The notes under the pieces are model-generated. The model searched no databases. It was not told the origin of the DNA and was given only the letters and a program-made list of their open reading frames with translations. DNA of 15,153 nt from Candidatus Aminicenantota bacterium (GTDB taxonomy: Bacteria; Acidobacteriota; Aminicenantia; UBA2199). Positions 6,801 to 10,522 of the stretch are shown here, one piece after another. Made by a program: the position numbers and the translations under genes. Where the stretch lies: positions 473,630-488,782 of the forward strand of contig CP070627.1 of NCBI GenBank assembly GCA_020355945.1, read 5' to 3'. Positions within the stretch are counted from its first letter, which is position 1. Every line of letters begins with the position of its first letter.

Positions 6801-9336
6801 ATATCCCGGGCAGCAAACCATCCATGAATTATTTGCAGAACAGGTGGAAAAGACACCGGACCATGTGGCCGTAATTGGCATGGAGCATGGAGCATGGACC
6901 ATGGAGAAACCCTTGTCTGTTCTTATCTCTATTACATACAAAGAATTAAATCACCGCTCCAACCAACTGGCCTGTATTTTGAAAGAAAAAGGGGTAAAAT
7001 CCAACAGCCTTGTGGCAATAATGGCAGAACGATCAATGGAGACCATGGTTGGCATCTTCGCTATCTTAAAAGCCGGTGGTGCTTATTTTCCCCTGGACCC
7101 CAAATACCCTGAGGAGAGGATAAAATTTATGCTGGAAGACAGCAGTGTGAAGGTCTTGCTGGCTGTGCCCGAAACTCAGCTTAAGGTTAAGGATGGGGTT
7201 GGGGAGAGATTTATAGAAGTAATAGATATTCCCAACTTTTTATTAACCTCAGGCTTAACCTCAAACCCTGCCTCATCTCCCTCAACCAGCCAGGTGAGTC
7301 CCACGAACCTGGCCTACGTTATCTACACCTCCGGTTCTACCGGTAGGCCCAAAGGCGTTATGATTGAGCACTGTGCCGTTGTCAATTTTCTTTTCGGGCT
7401 CCTGGAATTCTACCCCCCCCAAGAATCCGATGGTTATCTCTTGAAAACATCATTCTTATTTGATGTATCCGTAGTAGAATTATTCGGTTGGGTTCCAGGA
7501 GGCAGCCGAGTGGTGCTTTTGCCAAAAGGGGGAGAAAAAGATCCCCGCTTAATTGTTGATATGATTGCACAGACAAGGATTACCCATGTTAACTTTGTCC
7601 CCACCATGTTTAATGCCCTTATAAACACATTAAGGCGCCTGGATATCGATAAATTATCAAGTTTGAGATACATATTTTTAGCCGGAGAAGAACTCTTAGC
7701 CATATCAGTGGAGAATTTTAAGGACATCGCCCCGGATATCCGCCTGGAGAACCTATATGGCCCGACAGAATGCACGGTATATGCCAGCCGATATTCCCTG
7801 CTTGATTGGAACGGGATAGGAAAAGTACCCATCGGAAAACCCCTTCCCAATGTAACCCTTTATATATTAACTCCCAATGATGCTCTTCAACCCCCGGGCC
7901 TACCGGGAGAATTATGTATTTCCGGCGCTGGCCTGGCACGGGGATATCTAAACCGCCCCCAGTTAACCGCAGAAAAGTTTCTTTCTGCTTCAAATAGGTC
8001 TTATAGGTCCTATAAGTCCTATTTTTCAAAAAAAATCTACAAAACCGGGGACCTGGCTCGATGGCTGCCAGACGGGGATATTGAATTTCTAGGCCGGCTC
8101 GATAACCAGGTAAAGATAAGAGGATTTCGAATCGAGTTGGGAGAAATAGAAAATATACTTCTAAAAGAAAAAAATATAAACGATGCAGTGGTCCTACAAA
8201 AAGGCGATAAATTAAATAATATGTTTCTCTGTGCCTATATCGTTTCCAATAAAAAATTAAATATACCTGTATTGAAAAACTCCATATCCGCTCAATTACC
8301 GGATTATATGGTGCCGTCATATTTTGTACCATTAGAAAATATCCCCCTAACTCCCAATGGAAAAATAGATAAAAAAGCCCTGCCCGAGCCTGAAGTCGGT
8401 GGGGAAGAAAACTACATCGCTCCAGGTGATAAGATGGAGAAGAAGTTATGTAAAATATGGTCGGAAATATTGGCAATAGAAGAAGAAAAAATAGGAACCG
8501 CACATAATTTCTTCAAACTGGGAGGAAACTCATTGAATTTAATCATGCTGGTCTCGAAAATATATAAAGAATTCGGGGCCCAGTTGTCCATTACGCAAAT
8601 ATATGAAAATCCTACAATAATGGAGATTTCAAAAAAAATAAGATCAAAAAAGTTCGAAGAATCCCCGGTGGTATTACTCAATCAAGTAAAACCCAAAAAA
8701 ATATTCTGCTTTCCTCCCCAAATCGCTTATGGCGTCCATTATATGGACCTTGCCGCTCTTATCAACGATTACTCCTGGTATGCATTCTCTTTTATAGAAG
8801 AGGAAGATCGGTTAGAAAAATATGTTGATATCATAACCAACCTTCAACCCAATGGTCCTTATCTTTTTTTCGGATATTCCGCAGCCGGCCCCCTGACATT
8901 TGAAGTGGCCAGGACCTTAGAAAATCTCGGCTATGAAATGGCAGGTATCATTTTCCTGGATTGTTTTTTCCAGGAAGACCTGGTACTTGACGAAGAATAT
9001 TATCGTTTTCATAATCAAGCCATAGGAAAAGCTATAGATGATATGGGCCTGACATTTCTCAAAGACAAAGTAATAAAAAAATCAAGGAAATATATGCAAT
9101 ACTGTGAACGTAGACATTCCCTGGAAAAGATTCATACCAATGTACATTTAATTCTTTCGGAGCATGCACAAAAAATGCACTGGTCCGGTGAATGTTGGGA
9201 AAAATTAACCCAGGGAAAAGTAACCACCTATAATGGATTTGGGCACCATCGTGAGGTGTTTTTCCCGGGCACTATCCAGAAGCAGGCAGAAATTATATCC
9301 AAAATACTGGAGAAGATAAACAACAACAAACTTTAA
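796..9336 (+). CDS. Hybrid PKS-NRPS megasynthase, KS-AT-KR-ACP-C-A-PCP-TE, terminal module of the assembly line
   Basis: This 2846-residue protein holds one complete polyketide extension module followed by one NRPS module and a release domain. The start ATG at 796 overlaps the upstream stop and is preceded by GGAG at 786-789. The ketosynthase begins only 11 residues later, so no N-terminal domain has been missed. Approximate residues are KS 12-432, AT 548-850, KR with its structural half 925-1425, ACP 1467-1540, C 1556-1985, A 2006-2535, PCP 2542-2615 and TE 2632-2842; each is described separately. There is no dehydratase, enoylreductase, methyltransferase or epimerase. The predicted work is to extend an incoming peptidyl thioester by two carbons, reduce it to a beta-hydroxyl, condense one more amino acid and release the chain. 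The ACP sits directly before the condensation domain, as in bacterial PKS-to-NRPS junctions. Linkers contain translated DNA repeats at 2122-2150, 6878-6906 and 7993-8022. Domain assignments are secure; the product is inference. Confidence 0.97.
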   Translation: MNKETNSRTGLEVAVIGMACRFPGARNCDEFWENLKNSVESIAFFPDQELADTGLDVKVIGNPHYIKVNSVLEDIEFFDAAFFEYTPREAEVMNPQVRIFLECSWHALEDAGYDPGTYDGLIGLYAGTSSSFHWEALSLLTGRSMEVGAFAAENLTNKDHLCTHISYKLGLKGPSCVVQTACSTSLVAIHWACRAVLSAECRMALAGGVTVSGMQKRGYMYAEGMIRSPDGHCRTFDAKAKGTIGGSGAGVVVLKRLKHAITDGDHIYALVKGSAINNDGKRKVGFTAPSVEGQAEVIRTAMAMARVEPESVGYVEAHGTGTTLGDPVEIEALTLAFASPKRGFCPIGSVKSNVGHLDSAAGVSGFIKTVLALKNRLIPPSLHFETPNPRIDFEHSPFYVNTQLKQWKNDTYPLRAGVSSFGIGGTNAHVVLEEWPGASSSSAWTMEQGAWSQGRGGVSPPEKSREYQLILLSAATENGLQRMTHNLATYLKKNPGIPLGDVAYTLQVGRKPLQYRRMTKGLTVEEVVEALSSPDSGNLLTSRARNENHLVFMFPGQGAQYVNMGWELYQREPVFRQEMDRCFEILKPLMGYDSKEILYPHPDCSGGSPGQGHHSDHITQTEIAQPLIFVIEYALAKLLIIWGIEPNAMIGHSIGEYVAACLAGVFSLEDALTIVALRGQVMQAMPPGSMLSVPLPEKQLKTLLASNKQLDLAAVNSSSHCVVSGPCPAVEAFAKILKEKGYESRNLHTSHAFHSKMMDPVLAAFEEKVRKTPLHKPKIPYISNVTGDWIAFDDAVDPGYWAVHLRRPVRFADGLDTLLKEGNCVFVEVGPGRTLSTFARRHKCLDDHEDSHRLLVNLVRHPEENIRDDVYLKDQVSRLWLWGVKIDWNRLYHQEKRQRIPLPLYPFEKQRYWIDGDPFKIWAAGMSSQNKNLKRKEDMSDWFYIPSWKKTALPFLVDLEDLIKEKRNWLVFLDDPGLGTGIVKRLREYGHEGTTVIKGECFSRCGAGEYTINIRQPADYDALIGDLVNKGWKPGTIVHLWGVTTEMENETGIEAFQQFQYTGYYSLIFLTQALAKHQLVHSGTAPPQGAETIRVMVMTNHVQGVTDEEEICPGKTTALGPARTIPLEYQNILCRNIDVALAHSEAGKDTRLVDRLMKELLTNTADQVTCYRGNTRWVQHLEPIRLEHRSGCPLKLKEKGVYLITGGLGKDSLARAKYLAETLKARLILTGRSGFPLRQQWDQWLADHDAYDPVSKKIKQVQEIESLGGEVLVMQADVANENDMSAVMAAIDKQFGSLDGVIHAAGITTVESSILISQLGRSQSEWHFQPKVYGLYTLEKVLEGRNIDFCLLTSSLASFLAGGGLTAYTAANIFMDAFVHMHNQKNPVKWMSLNWIGVSPQETVQAFHRISNLDSIPQLVVFDYDLPRRLEQRRKEMPRHEETGVHHTESSTRYKRSDTMGAYAAPVSAVEKTIVGIWETFFGIEPLGIHDNFFELGGNSLDAITIISKIHMELDVELSLAEFFRNSIIKELAQYVEKYARKRAFTSIKPTEEKEYYLSSSAQKRLYFLQQMYLNSTVYNIFEEIAFNEHGNPKKIEETFKRLIRRHESLRTSFHMIENNPVQKIHKDVTFEVEFYSPGPGPYASTIKNFIRPFDLSQAPLLRVGLIKVEESRHILLIDLHHIVSDRTAHQILQKDFISLYTDEELPCLKLRYKDFTEWQGGEIQRETIKKQEVYWLNEFAGDIPVLNLPTDYPRPSIQSFEGSICSFKIPSTETGMIKSIALKTGATSYMVLLAVLNTLMAKLSGQDDIVIGTTAAGRSHANLENMIGMFVNTLAIRNYPSGEKSFEDFLNEVRQRALSAFANQDYYFEDLVGKVAVNRDASRNPLFDVMFDFHSVRENTGMRERPGEDTDQAVRTREHTKGVAMFDMSWAAMEIGETLSWQVIYCTKLFTWETIKGFVNYFRKILGSVLQNPGIKIAQLEIITPGEKEKILDEFNDTAREYPGQQTIHELFAEQVEKTPDHVAVIGMEHGAWTMEKPLSVLISITYKELNHRSNQLACILKEKGVKSNSLVAIMAERSMETMVGIFAILKAGGAYFPLDPKYPEERIKFMLEDSSVKVLLAVPETQLKVKDGVGERFIEVIDIPNFLLTSGLTSNPASSPSTSQVSPTNLAYVIYTSGSTGRPKGVMIEHCAVVNFLFGLLEFYPPQESDGYLLKTSFLFDVSVVELFGWVPGGSRVVLLPKGGEKDPRLIVDMIAQTRITHVNFVPTMFNALINTLRRLDIDKLSSLRYIFLAGEELLAISVENFKDIAPDIRLENLYGPTECTVYASRYSLLDWNGIGKVPIGKPLPNVTLYILTPNDALQPPGLPGELCISGAGLARGYLNRPQLTAEKFLSASNRSYRSYKSYFSKKIYKTGDLARWLPDGDIEFLGRLDNQVKIRGFRIELGEIENILLKEKNINDAVVLQKGDKLNNMFLCAYIVSNKKLNIPVLKNSISAQLPDYMVPSYFVPLENIPLTPNGKIDKKALPEPEVGGEENYIAPGDKMEKKLCKIWSEILAIEEEKIGTAHNFFKLGGNSLNLIMLVSKIYKEFGAQLSITQIYENPTIMEISKKIRSKKFEESPVVLLNQVKPKKIFCFPPQIAYGVHYMDLAALINDYSWYAFSFIEEEDRLEKYVDIITNLQPNGPYLFFGYSAAGPLTFEVARTLENLGYEMAGIIFLDCFFQEDLVLDEEYYRFHNQAIGKAIDDMGLTFLKDKVIKKSRKYMQYCERRHSLEKIHTNVHLILSEHAQKMHWSGECWEKLTQGKVTTYNGFGHHREVFFPGTIQKQAEIISKILEKINNNKL
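829..2091 (+). other. Domain: beta-ketoacyl synthase (KS)
   Basis: The domain runs from VAVIGMACRFPGA to GGTNAHVVLEE. The catalytic triad is complete: Cys182 in VQTACSTSL, His318 in EAHGTGTTLGDP and His356 in NVGHLDSAAG, at normal spacing. The stretch YAEGMIRSPDGHCRTFDA is typical of KS domains in hybrid NRPS-PKS lines that accept a peptidyl chain from an upstream carrier. This fits its position after the A-PCP of the preceding gene. It should be an active decarboxylative condensing enzyme. Confidence 0.95.
2122..2150. repeat. 7-nt tandem repeat (GCATGGA-type), KS-AT linker
   Basis: Four tandem 7-nt units can be read: GCATGGA, CCATGGA, GCAGGGA, GCATGGA. They are translated as AWTMEQGAW in the KS-AT linker, just after a GASSSSA stretch. 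The same repeat family, read in the same frame, recurs at 6878-6906. This linker is not conserved in the family, so the repeat is probably tolerated rather than functional. Confidence 0.7.
2437..3345 (+). other. Domain: acyltransferase (AT), predicted malonyl-CoA specific
   Basis: The domain begins at LVFMFPGQGAQYVNMG. Ser653 lies in GHSIGEY and the catalytic His754 in HAFHSKMMDP. The HAFH motif, together with Ile after the catalytic Ser (GHSIG), is the established signature of malonyl rather than methylmalonyl selection (YASH, GHSQG). A Gly/His-rich insert (CSGGSPGQGHH) lies before the TEIAQP motif. The post-AT linker ends in the usual PLPLYPFEKQRYW. Confidence 0.92.
3568..5070 (+). other. 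Domain: ketoreductase (KR), with N-terminal structural subdomain
   Basis: About 260 residues of structural subdomain precede the catalytic Rossmann half. The active-site set is complete: Lys1331 (PKVYG), Ser1355 (TSSLAS), Tyr1368 (AYTAAN) and Asn1372. The nucleotide loop reads TGGLGKDSLARA at 1205-1216, so the usual last glycine of GGxGxxG is Ser1212. Neither the B-type LDD motif nor the A-type Trp is present, so hydroxyl stereochemistry cannot be called. With no DH or ER the expected outcome is a beta-hydroxy group, provided the altered NADPH loop still works. Confidence 0.88.
5194..5415 (+). other. Domain: carrier protein (ACP of the PKS module)
   Basis: The phosphopantetheine attachment site is Ser1500 in FFELGGNSLDAI. 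The local sequence (IHDNFFELGGNSL) looks more like a peptidyl carrier than a classical PKS ACP, which is common in hybrid lines where the carrier must serve a condensation domain. A charged, low-complexity linker at about 1430-1465 separates it from the KR. Confidence 0.92.
5461..6750 (+). other. Domain: condensation (C)
   Basis: The C1 motif (LSSSAQKRLYFLQQM) starts at residue about 1558. The active-site motif is HHIVSDR at 1681-1687, so His1681, His1682 and Asp1686 are kept, while the glycine usually found after Asp is Arg1687. Later motifs include YKDFTEWQ, GMFVNTLAIR and RNPLFDVMFDFH. It should form the amide bond between the beta-hydroxyacyl chain on the ACP and the amino acid on the downstream PCP. 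Confidence 0.93.
6878..6906. repeat. 7-nt tandem repeat (GCATGGA-type), start of adenylation domain
   Basis: The units are GCATGGA, GCATGGA, GCATGGA, CCATGGA. They are translated as MEHGAWTMEK between the DHVAVIG strand and the TYKELNHRSN motif. In ordinary adenylation domains only a short turn lies here, so this and the following residues look like an insertion. It belongs to the same repeat family as 2122-2150, with units in a different order. Confidence 0.75.
7993..8022. repeat. 9-nt tandem repeat (TATAGGTCC-type), A6-A7 linker of adenylation domain
   Basis: Units are AATAGGTCT, TATAGGTCC, TATAAGTCC and a partial TAT. Because 9 is a multiple of 3 the protein also repeats (NRSYRSYKSY). It lies between TAEKF and IYKTGDLARW, the same linker where the upstream adenylation domain carries the palindrome at 30-90. 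Similar Ser-Tyr-Arg/Lys repeats are remembered from Aminicenantes synthetases; that is recall, not a search. Confidence 0.8.
8419..8640 (+). other. Domain: peptidyl carrier protein (PCP)
   Basis: The phosphopantetheine serine is Ser2579 in FFKLGGNSLNLI. The domain directly precedes the thioesterase, so it carries the finished chain. The coding sequence from about 8150 onward is visibly richer in A and T (many AAA and ATA codons) than the PKS half. Confidence 0.93.
8689..9321 (+). other. Domain: type I thioesterase (TE), chain release
   Basis: This is an alpha/beta hydrolase with nucleophile Ser2695 in FGYSAAGPLTFEVA. Asp2722 (FLDCF) lies 27 residues on, the same spacing as in surfactin-type thioesterases, and His2817/His2818 are in GFGHHREVF. 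The nucleophile elbow is GYSAA rather than GxSxG: the second glycine is Ala2697. Release could be hydrolytic or macrocyclising; the sequence does not decide. It marks the end of the assembly line. Confidence 0.93.
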
Positions 9337-9337
9337 A

Positions 9338-9363
9338 ATTAAAATAAATATTCTCATTTTAAT
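9338..9363 (+). other. AT-only inverted repeat after the megasynthase stop
   Basis: ATTAAAAT (9338-9345) is complementary to ATTTTAAT (9356-9363) around a 10-nt loop, two bases after the stop codon. There is no GC content in the stem and no following T-tract, so it is not a convincing intrinsic terminator. It could be a weak mRNA end-protecting hairpin or chance in AT-rich DNA. Confidence 0.25.
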
Positions 9364-9390
9364 CAACGAGAAGTTAAAGGAGGAATTACC

Positions 9391-10437
9391 ATGAAAAAGA
9401 AAATCTTGTCATTCTTTTTATTGTTACTCTTAGCCATTAGTGTATTTGCTGTTGAAGTCAGCGAATTACCAGAGCTGGGGCGACCAAATTTTATCCAGGT
9501 GGATGGGGATGAACTATTCGTTACTGACCAATATACCGTCTTTATTTATTCCCTAAACCCGGTCAGGCTGAAGAATAAATTCGGAAGGAAAGGGGAAGGC
9601 CCCGGTGAGTTTACTACCTGGCCGTTTGTCAGGGTTTCCCGCGATTCTATCCTGTGCACCACTATCACCAGATGCCTATGGTTCACCAGGTCCGGCAACT
9701 TAATCAATGAAAAACGTTTGGATAAATTATTTATGTTGATGCCCGCCGGAGAAAATTTCATTGCCATTGGGATGCAAACAGATATCCAAAAGAGAACTGT
9801 AACCAAAATTTTATATCTATTAAATCCAAAATTGGGAAAAGTGAAGACCCTTTACAGGGTGCTGGCGGATTCGCCTTTGGTCCTGGGCGGAGACACAGGA
9901 GGGGAAGAATACAAAATGCTGTATCACTATTTTGGTTTTTTGGCTCATAAAAACAAAATTTTTGTGGCTGACAGTCGAAAGGGTTTATTTATCGATGTCT
10001 TCAATACCAATGGCGAACATCTTTATCCCATCAATCATGAAATCGAAGAAAAAGTTAAAGTAAGCGAAAGTTACAAAAGAAAGGCCATGAATGTATTTAA
10101 AATAGTACTTCCACAATACTATGAAATCAAGAGAAAAAGTAGTTTTACCTTCTATGAATATTTTCCACCAATGAAACAATTTTGGATTGACGATAATAAA
10201 ATATATGTCACCACATACAAGCAAAAAGATGACAAAAATGAGCTGATTATTCTTGATATCAAAGGAAATATTTTAAAAAGGCTGTTCCTCCCGTTTAAAT
10301 CAATGCAAGATTGGAGAATCATGGGAGCAGTTGACCCCTATACGGTGCATCAAGGGGTACTCTATGAGTTAGTCGAGAATGAAGATACGGAAATGTGGGA
10401 GCTGCACACCACCGACCTTTCCAGTGTTAAAGAATAA
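9391..10437 (+). CDS. Secreted 6-bladed beta-propeller protein
   Basis: This 348-residue protein has a clear signal peptide (KKK, then a hydrophobic run with five leucines, cleavage probably after Ala20 in SVFA). The start has a strong Shine-Dalgarno AAAGGAGG at 9376-9383, 7 bases from ATG. The motif FGRKGEGPGEF at residues 64-74 is characteristic of the 6-bladed beta-propeller family common in Bacteroidota and Aminicenantes. Repeated strand patterns (VDGDELFVTDQYTVFIYS; HKNKIFVADSRKGLFIDVF; DDNKIYVTTYKQKDD) fit NHL-like blades. Its molecular function is unknown; such proteins act outside the cytoplasm, perhaps in binding. It follows the megasynthase by 54 bp and precedes the exporter by 85 bp on the same strand, so it is probably co-transcribed. 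A direct role in the pathway is not shown. Confidence 0.85.
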   Translation: MKKKILSFFLLLLLAISVFAVEVSELPELGRPNFIQVDGDELFVTDQYTVFIYSLNPVRLKNKFGRKGEGPGEFTTWPFVRVSRDSILCTTITRCLWFTRSGNLINEKRLDKLFMLMPAGENFIAIGMQTDIQKRTVTKILYLLNPKLGKVKTLYRVLADSPLVLGGDTGGEEYKMLYHYFGFLAHKNKIFVADSRKGLFIDVFNTNGEHLYPINHEIEEKVKVSESYKRKAMNVFKIVLPQYYEIKRKSSFTFYEYFPPMKQFWIDDNKIYVTTYKQKDDKNELIILDIKGNILKRLFLPFKSMQDWRIMGAVDPYTVHQGVLYELVENEDTEMWELHTTDLSSVKE

Positions 10438-10475
10438 TCACTCATCATTTCTTTACACTTTACAACTTTTTATGC

Positions 10476-10504
10476 ATGACGTTACAGACATGACATATGA
10501 CGTT
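10476..10504. repeat. Direct repeat ATGACGTT x2, 21 bp apart, before the exporter gene
   Basis: ATGACGTT occurs at 10476-10483 and 10497-10504, with a related ATGACATATGAC between. The 21-bp period is two helical turns, which would suit a dimeric regulator. No convincing -35/-10 pair was found nearby, so this may be chance. Confidence 0.3.
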
Positions 10505-10511
10505 GAAAAAA

Positions 10512-10517
10512 AGGGAG
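10512..10517 (+). promoter_or_regulatory. Ribosome binding site that sets the start of the peptidase-exporter gene
   Basis: AGGGAG lies 5 bases before the ATG at 10523. The reading frame is open further upstream with an ATG at 10379, but that one is inside the propeller gene, lacks a good Shine-Dalgarno, and would put 48 residues with no signal character before the signal peptide. Confidence 0.75.
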
Positions 10518-10522
10518 AAATA

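Larger units (their letters stand above)
6811..8400 (+). other. Domain: adenylation (A), substrate uncertain
   Basis: Core motifs are A3 YTSGSTGRPKG (from residue 2177), A4 FDVSVVELFG, A5 NLYGPTE, A6 GELCISGAGLARGYLNRP, A7 YKTGDLARW, A8 and A10 NGKIDKKAL with catalytic Lys2523. Aligning by eye to GrsA gives pocket residues D2223, V2224, V2227, N2266, F2294, A2296, L2320, V2328, Y2329 and K2523, so DVVNFALVYK. Asp at the first position indicates an alpha-amino acid. The code partly resembles a cyanobacterial alanine code I recall (DLFNNALTYK), so a small aliphatic residue is a weak guess. Repeat-derived inserts sit between A1 and A2 (6878-6906), between A2 and A3, and between A6 and A7 (7993-8022). 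Confidence 0.92.

Noticed and set aside
7993..8022. CRISPR-like array
   Set aside because: Units of 9 nt are contiguous with no spacers and are translated within an adenylation domain.
7718..8503. 261-residue open frame on the minus strand
   Set aside because: It is fully antisense to conserved adenylation and carrier motifs, has low-complexity composition and no recognisable domain.
10379..10522. Upstream ATG at 10379 as the start of the peptidase-exporter gene
   Set aside because: It overlaps the end of the propeller gene, has no good ribosome binding site and adds a Cys/His-rich stretch before a normal signal peptide. ATG 10523 with AGGGAG fits better.
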